This document shows, piece after piece, positions 18,266 to 27,142 of a stretch of 35,957 bases of DNA. Both the position numbers and the translations under genes were made by a program. The DNA comes from Synechococcaceae cyanobacterium (GTDB taxonomy: Bacteria; Cyanobacteriota; Cyanobacteriia; PCC-6307; Cyanobiaceae). Every line of letters starts with the position of its first letter. Positions within the stretch are counted from its first letter, which is position 1. The notes beneath the pieces were generated by a model. It made no database searches and was not told the origin of the DNA. It worked only from the letters and a program-made list of their open reading frames with translations. The stretch covers positions 1 through 35,957 of the forward strand of contig CANCJV010000041.1 of NCBI GenBank assembly GCA_947378425.1. The letters are read 5' to 3'.

Positions 18266-19408
18266 ATGACCATGCCTGGAGCAGCGCCGGCCCCCCAAAG
18301 GCATGAGGGCCAGGCCTTCGACCGAATGGACGGTGAGGCTCCGCATCGGCAAGCGTCAGCGCCTGACGTGCCGGAGGGCCAGGGTCACCACCAGATTGGT
18401 GCCATCGGCCACCATGGCTGGCGCGATGCGGCTTTTTCCCTGCCAAGCCAGCCCGACGACGATCGCCCCGGGCCGACGCCCCAGCCCCCCTGGCACGGCC
18501 GGGCCCAGCTGCGCTTTGAGCCTTCAGCCACCGGCACCCGCTTCCAGGGCCGCTGCAGCGCCCCCCTGAAGGTGCAGCGGGGCTTCCTGCGGGCGGATGG
18601 ACGCTGCGAGCTGCCCCTGCTGCACACGGCCGGCGGCCTGGTGGGGGGCGATCGCCTCAGCGTCGAGATCTCCCTGGCGGCCGGCAGCCGGGCCCTGATC
18701 ACCAGCGTGGCGGCCCAGAAGGTGTATGGCTCGATCGGCCGCTCGCGGCGGGCACCCCAGGGGGACTGGGCCCTGCAGGAGCTGAACGTCAACCTGGCCG
18801 CGGACGCCGATCTGGAATGGCTGCCCCAGGAGCTGGTGCTCTACGCCGATGGGCTCTACGAGCAGCGAGCGCGGGTGACCCTGGCGGCCTCGGCCAGCTG
18901 GCTGGGGGCCGAGGTGGTGCGACTGGGCCGCAGCGCCGCTGGCGAGAGCCTGGGCTCCGGCCGCTGGCGCTCGCTGCTGGAGATCCGCCGGCTGGAGGAC
19001 AGCAGCGAAGGTCGGAACGATGCCGAAACGCCCCAGCTGGACTCAGGGGGTGGCCGCTGGCTGCTGGTGGACAGGATCGAACTGGGGGGGGAGAGCCTCC
19101 AGGGCGAGCACGGCCTGGCGGGGCAACCGGTGTTCGGCTCCCTGGTGTGGGCCGCCCCGGCGACCCTGCCGGCCACCGGGCTTGCCGCCCTGCTGGACCA
19201 GTGCCGCCAGGATCGCCAGGGGCTGGTGGGGGACATGGCCTGCGGCGCCCTCGAACCCGGCCTGGTGGCCCGCTACCGGGGCTCCTCGACCACGGCCGCC
19301 CGCAGCTGGTTCACGCGGATCTGGTACCGCATCCGCGCCGCCCGGGGTCTGGCGCCGCCGGAGCTGCCGCGGGTGTGGCCCTTCCAGGAGGAACCGCTGC
19401 GGCTCTGA
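18266..19408 (+). CDS. ureD: Urease accessory protein UreD (UreH)
   Basis: A urease accessory protein that binds apo-urease directly and recruits UreF and UreG for nickel insertion. The conserved core begins at about 18490 (WHGRAQLRFE). It contains APLKVQRGFLRADGRCELPL, LLHTAGGLVGGDRLSVEI, LNVNLAADADLEWLPQELVL and a typical C-terminus (RIWYRIRAARGLAPPELPRV). The start is uncertain. ATG 18266 has GGGAG upstream and gives 380 residues, but the first 75 are His/Gln/Pro-rich and not conserved. ATG 18326 and GTG 18368 are alternatives closer to the family length of about 300. It leads the rightward ureDABC operon; ureA follows after 51 bases. Confidence 0.9.
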   Translation: MTMPGAAPAPQRHEGQAFDRMDGEAPHRQASAPDVPEGQGHHQIGAIGHHGWRDAAFSLPSQPDDDRPGPTPQPPWHGRAQLRFEPSATGTRFQGRCSAPLKVQRGFLRADGRCELPLLHTAGGLVGGDRLSVEISLAAGSRALITSVAAQKVYGSIGRSRRAPQGDWALQELNVNLAADADLEWLPQELVLYADGLYEQRARVTLAASASWLGAEVVRLGRSAAGESLGSGRWRSLLEIRRLEDSSEGRNDAETPQLDSGGGRWLLVDRIELGGESLQGEHGLAGQPVFGSLVWAAPATLPATGLAALLDQCRQDRQGLVGDMACGALEPGLVARYRGSSTTAARSWFTRIWYRIRAARGLAPPELPRVWPFQEEPLRL

Positions 19409-19459
19409 ACAGTCCGGGGCGGCGATCACTGCCAGAGTGGGCGCACCTCCGTCCAGACC

Positions 19460-19762
19460 ATGCACCTGAGCCCCCAGGAGAAGGACAAGCTCCTGATCGT
19501 CACCGCCGCCCTACTGGCCGAACGCCGCCTCAACCGGGGCCTGCGGCTCAACCACCCGGAATCCGTGGCCTGGCTGAGTTTTCAGGTGCTGGAAGGGGCC
19601 AGGGACGGCAAGAGCGTGGCCGATCTGATGGAGGAGGGCTGCACCTGGCTGAACCGGGACCAGGTGATGGAGGGGGTGCCGGAGCTGATCGGCGAGGTGC
19701 AGATCGAAGCGATGTTCCCCGATGGCACCAAGCTCGTCACCCTGCACGCACCGATCCGCTGA
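19460..19762 (+). CDS. ureA: Urease subunit gamma
   Basis: The complete 100-residue small subunit of urease, which hydrolyses urea to ammonia and carbamate in the cytoplasm. The protein starts [13 protein letters not shown] and has [20 protein letters not shown], the conserved region that contacts the alpha subunit. It ends in [12 protein letters not shown], as bacterial gamma subunits do. No fusion to ureB is present, in contrast to Helicobacter-type ureases. It stands 51 bases after ureD and 25 bases before ureB. Confidence 0.98.
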   Translation: MHLSPQEKDKLLIVTAALLAERRLNRGLRLNHPESVAWLSFQVLEGARDGKSVADLMEEGCTWLNRDQVMEGVPELIGEVQIEAMFPDGTKLVTLHAPIR

Positions 19763-19787
19763 CCCTCCTGCCGCCCCCTTTGTTGCC

Positions 19788-20105
19788 ATGGCCCCGCTCA
19801 TCCCCGGCGAACTGATGCCCGAACCCGGCCAGCTGGAGCTCAATGCCGGCCGGCCGATCACCACCCTGACCGTGGCCAACACCGGCGATCGCCCGGTGCA
19901 GGTGGGCTCCCACTTCCACTTCCACGAAGCCAATGGCGCCCTGATCTTCGATCGCCAGGCCGCCCGCGGCCTGCGGCTCGACATCCCCGCCGGCACCGCG
20001 ATCCGCTTCGAGCCGGGAGACAGCCGCGAGGTGCAGCTGGTGCCCTATGCGGGTGAACGCCGCGTCTTCGGCTTCAACGGCCTGATCAACGGCCCGCTCG
20101 ACTGA
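19788..20105 (+). CDS. ureB: Urease subunit beta
   Basis: The complete 105-residue beta subunit, an all-beta protein that packs against UreA and UreC in the (UreABC)3 complex. It starts [20 protein letters not shown] and contains the highly conserved [19 protein letters not shown] and [20 protein letters not shown]. The last residues, [13 protein letters not shown], are typical. The frame is open 22 codons further upstream, into ureA, but the ATG at 19788 matches the family start. ureC follows after a 103-base gap with no visible signal. Confidence 0.98.
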   Translation: MAPLIPGELMPEPGQLELNAGRPITTLTVANTGDRPVQVGSHFHFHEANGALIFDRQAARGLRLDIPAGTAIRFEPGDSREVQLVPYAGERRVFGFNGLINGPLD

Positions 20106-20208
20106 GCCGCCGCCGCGACCCACCCTGCCGGGCTGGCTCCAGCGCCAGCGACACCGCGCCACGACCACCGCCCCCACATCCGCCCCGAACGCCCGCCCTG
20201 CGACCGCC

Positions 20209-21918
20209 ATGCCCTACCGCATCAGCCGCCGCGCCTACGCCGAGACCTACGGCCCCACCACGGGCGATCGCCTGCGCCTGGCCGACACCGAGCTGATCCT
20301 GGAGGTGGAGAAGGACTACACCTGCTACGGCGATGAGGTGAAGTTCGGCGGCGGCAAGGTGATTCGCGACGGCATGGGCCAGGCCCAGACCACCCGGGCC
20401 GCCGGCGCCGTGGACACCGTGATCACCAACGCCCTGATCCTGGACTGGTGGGGCATCGTCAAGGCCGACATCGGCCTGCGCGACGGCCGCATCTGCGCCA
20501 TCGGCAAGGCGGGAAACCCGGACATCAGCGACAACGTCGACATCGTCGTCGGCCCGGGCACCGAGGCGATCGCCGGCGAAGGCCACATCGTCACCGCCGG
20601 CGCCATCGACACCCACATCCACTTCATCTGTCCCCAGCAGATCGAAACGGCCCTCGCCAGCGGCGTCACCACCCTGCTGGGCGGCGGCACCGGCCCGGCC
20701 ACCGGCACCAACGCCACCACCTGCACCCCGGGAGCCTTCCACCTGGCGCGGATGCTGCAGGCCGCCGAAGGGCTGCCGGTGAATCTGGGCTTCTTCGGCA
20801 AGGGCAATGCCAGCACCCCCGAAGCCCTGGAGGAGCAGATCCGCGCCGGTGCCTGTGGCCTCAAGCTGCACGAAGACTGGGGCACCACCCCGGCGGCGAT
20901 CGACTGCTGCCTGTCGGTGGCCGATCGCTTCGATGTGCAGGTCTGCATCCACTCCGACACCCTCAATGAAGCGGGCTTCGTCGAGGACACGATCCGCGCC
21001 ATCGGCGATCGCACGATCCACACCTTCCACACCGAGGGGGCCGGCGGCGGCCATGCGCCGGACATCATCCGCATCTGCGGCGAAGCCAACGTGCTGCCCA
21101 GCTCCACCAATCCCACCCGCCCGTACACCCGCAACACGCTCGAGGAACACCTCGACATGCTGATGGTGTGCCACCACCTCGATCCGCGCATTCCCGAAGA
21201 TGTGGCCTTCGCCGAATCACGCATCCGCCGCGAGACGATCGCCGCCGAAGACATCCTCCACGACCTGGGCGCCTTCAGCATCATCGCCAGCGACTCCCAG
21301 GCCATGGGCCGTGTCGGCGAGGTGATCATCCGCACCTTCCAGACCGCCCACAAGATGAAGGTGCAGCGGGGTTCACTGCCGGGCGACCCGGAGCGCAACG
21401 ACAACACCCGCCTCAAGCGCTACATCGCCAAGGTGACGATCAACCCGGCCATCGCCCACGGCCTCGACAGCCAGATCGGCTCGGTGGAGGTGGGCAAACT
21501 GGCCGATCTGGTGCTGTGGAAACCTGGTTTTTTTGGTGTCAAGCCGGAGCTGGTGATCAAGGGGGGCTCGATCGTCTGGGCCCAGATGGGGGATGCCAAC
21601 GCCTCGATTCCCACCCCCGGCCCGGTGCACGGCCGGCCGATGTTCGCCGCCTATGGCGGTGCCCTGGCCCCCAGCTGCCTCACCTTTGTGAGCCAGGCCG
21701 CCCTGGATGCCGACCTGCCCCGCAGCCTTGGCCTCAAGCGCCCCTGCGTGCCGGTGGTGAACACCCGGGGCATCGGCAAGGCCGAGATGCGCAACAACAA
21801 CGCCCTGCCGAAGGTGGAGGTGGATCCGCAGACTTATGAGGTGTTCGCCGATGGCGAGCTGCTCAGCTGTGAGCCGGCGGAGGTGCTGCCGATGGCCCAG
21901 CTCTATTTTCTACTCTGA
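20209..21918 (+). CDS. ureC: Urease subunit alpha (catalytic)
   Basis: A 569-residue catalytic subunit with the di-nickel site. All ligands are present, offset by two from the Klebsiella numbering: His136 and His138 (DTHIHF), carbamylated Lys219 (GLKLHEDWG), His248 (CIHSDTLNE), His274 ([10 protein letters not shown]) and Asp362 (ASDSQAMGR). The catalytic residue His221 and the mobile flap MVCHHLD, with Cys321 and His322, are also intact. Length is the family norm, so the enzyme should be active once loaded with nickel by UreDEFG. It is last in ureDABC; no terminator was seen directly after the stop. Codon use is like that of the neighbours. Confidence 0.99.
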   Translation: MPYRISRRAYAETYGPTTGDRLRLADTELILEVEKDYTCYGDEVKFGGGKVIRDGMGQAQTTRAAGAVDTVITNALILDWWGIVKADIGLRDGRICAIGKAGNPDISDNVDIVVGPGTEAIAGEGHIVTAGAIDTHIHFICPQQIETALASGVTTLLGGGTGPATGTNATTCTPGAFHLARMLQAAEGLPVNLGFFGKGNASTPEALEEQIRAGACGLKLHEDWGTTPAAIDCCLSVADRFDVQVCIHSDTLNEAGFVEDTIRAIGDRTIHTFHTEGAGGGHAPDIIRICGEANVLPSSTNPTRPYTRNTLEEHLDMLMVCHHLDPRIPEDVAFAESRIRRETIAAEDILHDLGAFSIIASDSQAMGRVGEVIIRTFQTAHKMKVQRGSLPGDPERNDNTRLKRYIAKVTINPAIAHGLDSQIGSVEVGKLADLVLWKPGFFGVKPELVIKGGSIVWAQMGDANASIPTPGPVHGRPMFAAYGGALAPSCLTFVSQAALDADLPRSLGLKRPCVPVVNTRGIGKAEMRNNNALPKVEVDPQTYEVFADGELLSCEPAEVLPMAQLYFLL

Positions 21919-21994
21919 CCTCAGCCGAACAGGCCGTGGCGGGAGCGATGAATGCCGAGAGCGGCAGGCAGGAGTCTCAATACCTGGTTTTGAT

Positions 21995-22930
21995 CTACTT
22001 CGGGCGCATCTTGTCTGCGCGTTGACGCATCTTGCGCAACTCATTTTCTTTGCGCTTGAAATCCGCCTTTCGCCTCGCTTCGAGACGATTGGCATCGAGA
22101 AGGCGCTGCTTGGCCTGGTCGCGCCTGCCTTGTGTGACCCGGATGGCTTCGAACTTTTTCCGCATCGCGGCTGTCCATGTCGTCCAGACTTTCTTGATGC
22201 CAGCAAACTGGAGCACCCGAGCCAGGGAACGGAAAGCTTCCAGCCAAGTCGTCAGCAGACTTTTATTCGTCTTTGGGTTCCAGGCGAGCGAGGCAAAACC
22301 AAAGCCAGAAATCAAGCTCAGCAACGAAATACGCAGAATCTGCCTGAACACAGGCATGTACTCCTTGGAATAGGGCCCTTTTTGCTGAGCCAGGAAACCT
22401 GACCTCGCCTGGGCTACAACCCTCAGCACCTGCTTCTTGATCTGTGGCAGGGGCTGATTCAAACTGGCAGCATCAAGCTGAGGACCCTGCACGGCCACCA
22501 TGGCGCGCCGAAGCTCCTCGAGACTCTGAGCCTCGGCAACGGCCTTGCTGATTTGATTGGCTTTCAGTTCAATCTGGACTTTTTGTACGGCGTTGGCTTG
22601 CTCAATCTTCTGGCCATTCAAGAAAACAAGCAGGCCCAGCAAGGGCAACAGCAGAAAAAAGCCAAGAGCCACCCATGTCGCCAAGCGACCGAGCCGCCGC
22701 TGAATGAGCTGAAAACGAGGCTCTGAAGCGATATGAACCGCCAGATGCACCAAACCAAGACCCACGAGCGGAATGGTGACCGCGTTGACCAGGGTTGCCG
22801 ATAGTGCGAGGATCCAATCGGGGTCCAACAATCGAGGCGGAAACGCCTCGACAACGATGATAACTAAAAATACGGCAAACAATGTATAAGCTAGATTCAG
22901 AAGCAATGAAGCAAGCTTATTCGAATCCAT
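21995..22930 (-). CDS. HpsJ-like membrane protein with basic coiled-coil tail
   Basis: A 311-residue protein with four hydrophobic segments: about residues 8-30, 41-67, 85-104 and 197-216. The N-terminal half (PPRLLDPDWILALSATLV, then IPLVGLGLVHL) resembles the HpsJ-like family that accompanies cyanoexosortase systems in cyanobacteria. Between the third and fourth segments lies a helical, Gln/Ala-rich stretch (107-180), probably extracytoplasmic. The last 60 residues are strongly basic and predicted coiled coil (Arg/Lys every few residues). GC content and third-position GC are lower than in the urease genes. The next gene upstream on the same strand carries an exosortase-type sorting signal, which supports the link. 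The family match is from memory of motifs, so moderate. Confidence 0.7.
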   Translation of the reverse strand: MDSNKLASLLLNLAYTLFAVFLVIIVVEAFPPRLLDPDWILALSATLVNAVTIPLVGLGLVHLAVHIASEPRFQLIQRRLGRLATWVALGFFLLLPLLGLLVFLNGQKIEQANAVQKVQIELKANQISKAVAEAQSLEELRRAMVAVQGPQLDAASLNQPLPQIKKQVLRVVAQARSGFLAQQKGPYSKEYMPVFRQILRISLLSLISGFGFASLAWNPKTNKSLLTTWLEAFRSLARVLQFAGIKKVWTTWTAAMRKKFEAIRVTQGRRDQAKQRLLDANRLEARRKADFKRKENELRKMRQRADKMRPK

Positions 22931-23250
22931 TCCAGGGATAATTCACAAGAATCGTAAAATCAAGCTTAGCAGGATTCACACGCCTCCTTCCCGACGCCTC
23001 GCTCCCAGCCAAATCGAAAGGAGTCCTTTCCGGCTTGAACCAGGACTGAGGGCGAACGATCGCAGGGAGCAAGTCGATCACGAACAACATCTTGATTCCG
23101 CTCCGCAAGCTTTGGCGTCGTTACAGAAGTGTCACAGGCCTGAAACTCGGTTATCAAGCTCCCATGGCACTGCATGGAAGGCTGGGAAGCGCAGGAGTGC
23201 TGCTGTTGGCTGGATCAACAGCGTTACAAAGCTGAGCCGGACATTCTCAA
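22931..23250. other. Gene-free stretch between two minus-strand genes
   Basis: Together with the terminator and its flanks, about 390 bases separate the HpsJ-like start from the stop of the secreted protein. Two small minus-strand frames (22917-23108 and 22966-23175) are open but have no start signal, family pattern or coding-type third-position bias. The composition is less GC-rich than the window average. A promoter for the HpsJ-like gene should lie here; none stands out. Confidence 0.4.
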
Positions 23251-23280
23251 TAAAAAAACCCCACCTTGAACAGGTGGGGA
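23251..23280 (-). terminator. Intrinsic terminator after the cyanoexosortase-type substrate gene
   Basis: On the minus strand CCCCACCT (23279-23272) pairs perfectly with AGGTGGGG (23266-23259) around a 5-base loop, followed by seven T (23258-23252). It stands 44 bases past the stop of the secreted protein gene at 23324, so it ends that transcript before the HpsJ-like gene, which must then have its own promoter. Confidence 0.9.
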
Positions 23281-23323
23281 AGAAAAAGATTAACCGTCAT
23301 CGGTTCATCCAATGGCTTGTGGT

Positions 23324-24052
23324 TCAGGCAGCGCTTGAGCGAATCCGTTTGCGGAGCTTGCGAGAGAAGCCGAAAGCAGTTCCTGCACCAAGAATTGGGA
23401 GAGGACCAGGAACGGCATCAGGTCCTTGGTACGAATAGGTAAGAAATACTTGACCGGTCAACGAAGCAGGGATGGCAGGCGACGCTGGGACGACCGTTCC
23501 GCCAGAGGGAGCATTGTCACCGCTGATACTCCAAGTTGCATAATAGCTAACAATTGAAGGTGCGCCTGCGCCTGTCAAGCCCGCCCAATAATTCTGGAGA
23601 GACACAACAGGAAGCGCGACAGAGGTGCTGGCATAAGTACCCCCAACGACTGACGATGAGTTCTGGAGAGCGGGAGACGTATTGGGGGTCAACGTGAAAG
23701 CGCCCGGGTTGCCACTAGCAATTCCGCCTCCACCATTGAAAGTAAAGACAGGTGACGCTGTACCCGTGTAAGTGGTTGTAGCGTTAGCGCCATTAAACAG
23801 AAAAGCATTTCCACCAAAAGTCCCGCCGGGAACGAACTTAATTGATACATCAATCAACTTATTTGGAGCTGCGGCAGTAAAAGACTGAAAAGTCAGCGGA
23901 GTGGTGTTTGGGGATCCAACAGTCTGACTTCCATTCGTACTAAAAGTAACGGGAAGTGTGTCCTGAGTCAGGATGGCAGCTTGAGCTGGAGAGGAAGCTG
24001 ATGCAATGACAGCACCTGCAGCCAGCAGCAGCAAGCCAATACGGTTCGACAT
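23324..24052 (-). CDS. Secreted protein with cyanoexosortase-type C-terminal sorting signal
   Basis: A 242-residue extracellular or cell-surface protein. It has a Sec signal peptide (hydrophobic about 6-20, likely cleavage after PAQA) and a central part rich in Thr, Ser, Gly, Asn and Pro without recognised domain. The C-terminal tripartite signal is VPGPLPILGAGTAFGFSRKL followed by RKRIR: a PGPLP motif, a hydrophobic helix and a basic end. This is the cyanobacterial variant of the PEP-CTERM signal that is cut by a cyanoexosortase. The sorting enzyme is not in this window. ATG 24052 is preferred over an in-frame GTG at 24067, which would fall on or before the predicted transcript start. Third-position GC is low compared with the window. 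Confidence 0.82.
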   Translation of the reverse strand: MSNRIGLLLLAAGAVIASASSPAQAAILTQDTLPVTFSTNGSQTVGSPNTTPLTFQSFTAAAPNKLIDVSIKFVPGGTFGGNAFLFNGANATTTYTGTASPVFTFNGGGGIASGNPGAFTLTPNTSPALQNSSSVVGGTYASTSVALPVVSLQNYWAGLTGAGAPSIVSYYATWSISGDNAPSGGTVVPASPAIPASLTGQVFLTYSYQGPDAVPGPLPILGAGTAFGFSRKLRKRIRSSAA

Positions 24053-24075
24053 CAGCCTAAAAAGCACTTACAGTA

Positions 24076-24105
24076 ATATTAGCCGGGCCTGGATCGAGCC
24101 GTCAA
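24076..24105 (-). promoter_or_regulatory. Sigma-70-type promoter of the sorted secreted protein
   Basis: On the minus strand, TTGACG (24105-24100, 5 of 6 to the -35 consensus) and TAATAT (24081-24076, 4 of 6 to the -10 consensus) are 18 bases apart. Transcription would begin near 24069, leaving a leader of about 16 bases before the ATG at 24052. Confidence 0.5.
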
Positions 24106-24266
24106 TCCCTGGACGCTCTCGGCCTGGAAACGGTTCGGAAATCCTGGCCAAGGAAGGCTTCTGCAGGCTGGTCGCGGCTTTTCGGCAGCAACCGCTACAA
24201 ATCCACCTCACCAGGATGAACCCAGCTACCGGCCCTCAGTCGAGCCATTGGGGCCATCCAAGCCCC

Positions 24267-24740
24267 TCACTCCTGAGCCCACGATTGGTCGTTGGGATCG
24301 CGGCGCTGCGTGCGCCGCTCCAACTCCAGCCTCGGTACCGCCGCCAGCGGCTCCAGGAAGCTCACCCCGAAGGTGGTGAAGCTGGCGGAACAACGGCACC
24401 AGCGCACCGTGACCTCCAGGCGCAGCACGCCAAAACCGGGATGGGAGCGGACGTCCAGCATCAGAGGCTGCTCCGCAGGGACGTGAAGCGAGCCTGAAAC
24501 CATCAGACACATGCCGCCCTTGCTGATATCCAGGATGTCCGCCAGCAGCCAACGGCCGACCAAGCCGTGCTCCCCATCCAGCTCGCACAAGGCGATCGGG
24601 CGGCTGGCCTGGACGGGGCAACGCTCCAGGCGGCGATGCTCATGCCCCAGCCAGTCGCGCGCCTGGGCGGCACCGCTTTCGCTGAGCAGCACACCGGTGT
24701 CGTCGGCTGCTCCTTGGCGAAAATCCCGGGGCTCAACCAT
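24267..24740 (-). CDS. PilZ-domain protein (predicted c-di-GMP receptor)
   Basis: A 157-residue protein with a single PilZ domain, about residues 33-135. The two c-di-GMP-binding motifs are visible: RxxxR as RRLER (36-40) and D/N-x-S-x-x-G as DISKGG about 35 residues later, followed by the beta-strand pattern CLMVSGSLHVPAEQPLMLDV and EVTVRWCR. PilZ proteins bind the second messenger and switch motility, pili or polysaccharide export. There is no membrane segment and no second domain. The partner is unknown, but the gene lies upstream, on the same strand, of genes for surface and exosortase-type proteins. GC content is like the window average, unlike its downstream neighbours. Confidence 0.75.
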   Translation of the reverse strand: MVEPRDFRQGAADDTGVLLSESGAAQARDWLGHEHRRLERCPVQASRPIALCELDGEHGLVGRWLLADILDISKGGMCLMVSGSLHVPAEQPLMLDVRSHPGFGVLRLEVTVRWCRCSASFTTFGVSFLEPLAAVPRLELERRTQRRDPNDQSWAQE

Positions 24741-25606
24741 CGGCTCCCCCTGCCTGGCCCCCCATTCTCCCTTGAACCCGTGCCATCGACGCGTCGGACC
24801 TACACATCAGGTCTCAAAAAACCTCATGAACATTGATCCCGAGTGACACCCCGAAGGATTGAGCGCCCATCCTGATGCAGGCATGCCGCCATCCAGCGGT
24901 GATCGTCCGCGTCGGCATGGCCTCTGTCCATTCACACTGCTGCGCAAGCCGCTGCTGGCGCGGGAATCCCGATCGGGCCGTTGACTCAGCCAAGCACCCG
25001 GCGCCGCAGACTCGCCGCGCCCCCTCCATTGAATGGTGGGCATCACGACCGGGATGTCGGGCTGGGATGACCTTGCCCTGTGGCCGCGCCTACGCAAGCC
25101 GCGCCAGTGCCGAACGGGCGAGCTGACTGGGCCAGGGGACGTCCAGGGGCCGGCGGATGCGGGATGTTCCCGGCGACAGCGGGCTCCCTTGCTCCCCTGA
25201 GGCTCACTGGATCCCTCCCCGGTTGAGCCGCCGGCGCTGGATGCCCTCGTGCAGGAGCCCCGACCATGGCCAGCAGCCGGATTCGGAGATGCCCGCCCTG
25301 ACCATTCCGACAGGCTCAGTCGCGACCCGCGAGGCCTGCCCATCCCTATCCATGGGAGAGTCCGGGGTCTGGTGGTCCCCGTTGTGTCGGCGACCCTGGC
25401 CTCAGCTCGGCGCAACCGACCTGTGCCAGCCGCAGGCCGAAAACTCAGAGCTCCGCCAGGCACCCAGGGCTGACCCACAAGTCACTGAATTGCAGCCGGT
25501 CAGGCACCGATGCGGCGAGGTGCCCCCATGGGCTGGCCAGCTCAAGGGGGCCGGGTCGGGCGATCGGGGCAGAGCAGGCGGATTCCTGTAGCGAAAGTGA
25601 CCGGCC
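24741..25606. other. Long stretch without a convincing gene
   Basis: About 866 bases between the divergent PilZ and ATP-grasp starts. Several frames stay open (for example minus 24807-25478 and plus 25157-25591), but their translations are Arg/Ser/Pro/Gly-rich with no domain pattern, as expected from random GC-rich DNA. No tRNA, known RNA family or insertion-sequence ends were seen. The promoter of the five-gene run downstream must lie here; no clear -35/-10 pair is visible. Confidence 0.45.
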
Positions 25607-27142
25607 ATGGCCCCGACGCCACAGCAGGATTGCGCCAACGGCAGCGCGCGCATGTTCACGGAGTACCGACCCAGCCATGGCTACGACGAGTACTTCAGCG
25701 CCGCCGACCAACCCCGGGCCTCGCTCACGCCCCTGCTCTCCTCCCTCGGGCAGATGGGCCTGGACCAGCTCAATCACAACCACGCCGCTGCTGGCATGTT
25801 GCTGCGGCGCCTCGGCGCCACCTTCCGCCTCAACGATTCCGGCAGCCAGGGGGTGGAGCGCATCCTGCCCTTCGATCCCCTGCCGCGGCTGATCGGGGCC
25901 GGCGAGTGGCAGCGCCTCGAGCGCGGCCTGATCCAGCGCCTCGAAGCCATCGACCAGTTCCTGGCCGATGTCTATGGCAAGGGGCGGATCATGGCCGATG
26001 GGGTCGTACCGCGAGAGGACGTGGAGAGTTCCCAGGGCTGGCGGCCCCAGATGCAGGGCCTGGTTCCACCCCTGGGGCGCTGGTGCCACATCTCCGGCCT
26101 CGATCTGGTACGCGATGGCCAGGGAACCTGGCGCGTGCTGGAGGACAACCTGCGCTGCCCCTCGGGCGTGGCCTACTTCCTGGAAAACCGGCGGGTGATG
26201 AAGCGCATCTTCCCCAGCCTGTTCGCTGGCCGCACCGTCCAGCCGATCGACAACTACGCCTCCCAGCTGCTCCAGACCCTGCGGGAACTCGCTCCCTGGA
26301 CCGACACCCCCAAGGTGGTGCTGCTCACCCCGGGGGTGTTCAACAGCGCCTACTTCGAGCACAGCTACCTGGCCCAGCAGATGGGCATCCAGCTGGTGGA
26401 GGGCCGCGACCTGACCTGCGAAGGGGACCGGGTGTGGATGCGCAGCACCAGCGGCCTCGAGCCGGTGGATGTGATCTACCGCCGCATCGACGATGACTTC
26501 CTCGATCCGGAGGTCTTCCGCGCCGACTCGCTGCTGGGAGTGAAGGGGCTGATCTCCTGCTTCAAGGCCGGCCGGGTGGCGATCGCCAATGCCCCCGGCA
26601 CCGGTGTCGCCGACGACAAGCTGATCTACGCCTACGTGCCGGAGATGATCCGCTACTACCTCGGCGAAGAACCGATCATCGAAAACGTGCCCACCTACCT
26701 CTGCTGCAAACCGGCGGACAAGGCCTATGTGCTGGCGAACCTGCCGAAGCTGGTGGTCAAGGCGGTGGCCGAAGCCGGTGGCTACGGCATGCTGATCGGC
26801 CCCCACGCCAGCGCCGAGCAGATCAGCGAGTTCGCCGACAAGATCGAGGCCGATCCCCGCAACTACATCGCCCAGCCCACCCTGGAACTCTCCACCGTCC
26901 CCTCCCTCAGCGAGGGTGAGCTCTATCCCTGCCACGTCGATCTGAGACCCTACGTGCTGCGCGGCAAGGGGGCCTGGGTGACGCCCGGCGGCCTCACCCG
27001 GGTGGCCCTGCGCCGGGGCTCCCTGGTGGTCAACTCCTCCCAGGGGGGCGGCTGCAAGGACACCTGGATCGTCGATGACAGCGCCGGCCTGCAGAATCAG
27101 GGCCAGAACCAGAGCCAGAGCAAGGAGGTGGCCCCATGCTGA
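25607..27142 (+). CDS. Circularly permuted ATP-grasp protein (DUF404/DUF407 type)
   Basis: A 511-residue ATP-grasp enzyme of the circularly permuted class. ATP-grasp proteins join a carboxylate to an amine or thiol through an acyl-phosphate; the substrate of this class is unknown. Diagnostic stretches are YDEYFSAADQPR near the start, GVERILPFDPLPRLI, DNLRCPSGVAYFLENRRVMK, DVIYRRIDDDFLDPEVFR, KAGRVAIANAPGTGVADDK, VVKAVAEAGGYGMLIGP and YIAQPTLELSTVP, in the order expected. Length is slightly above the usual 470-490. An in-frame ATG at 25652 (MFTEYRPSHGYDEY) matches the family start better; the first 15 residues may not be translated. The C-terminus has a Gln/Asn/Ser repeat-like tail. It overlaps the alpha-E gene by 7 bases, and together with the transglutaminase gene forms a conserved trio. 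Confidence 0.93.
   Translation: MAPTPQQDCANGSARMFTEYRPSHGYDEYFSAADQPRASLTPLLSSLGQMGLDQLNHNHAAAGMLLRRLGATFRLNDSGSQGVERILPFDPLPRLIGAGEWQRLERGLIQRLEAIDQFLADVYGKGRIMADGVVPREDVESSQGWRPQMQGLVPPLGRWCHISGLDLVRDGQGTWRVLEDNLRCPSGVAYFLENRRVMKRIFPSLFAGRTVQPIDNYASQLLQTLRELAPWTDTPKVVLLTPGVFNSAYFEHSYLAQQMGIQLVEGRDLTCEGDRVWMRSTSGLEPVDVIYRRIDDDFLDPEVFRADSLLGVKGLISCFKAGRVAIANAPGTGVADDKLIYAYVPEMIRYYLGEEPIIENVPTYLCCKPADKAYVLANLPKLVVKAVAEAGGYGMLIGPHASAEQISEFADKIEADPRNYIAQPTLELSTVPSLSEGELYPCHVDLRPYVLRGKGAWVTPGGLTRVALRRGSLVVNSSQGGGCKDTWIVDDSAGLQNQGQNQSQSKEVAPC

Noticed and set aside
22917..23175. Two small minus-strand frames upstream of the HpsJ-like gene
   Set aside because: No start signals, no coding bias, and one overlaps the start of the real gene.
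24807..25478. A 223-residue minus-strand frame in the gap before the ATP-grasp gene
   Set aside because: The composition is that of random GC-rich DNA (Arg, Ser, Gly, Pro) with no recognisable motif.
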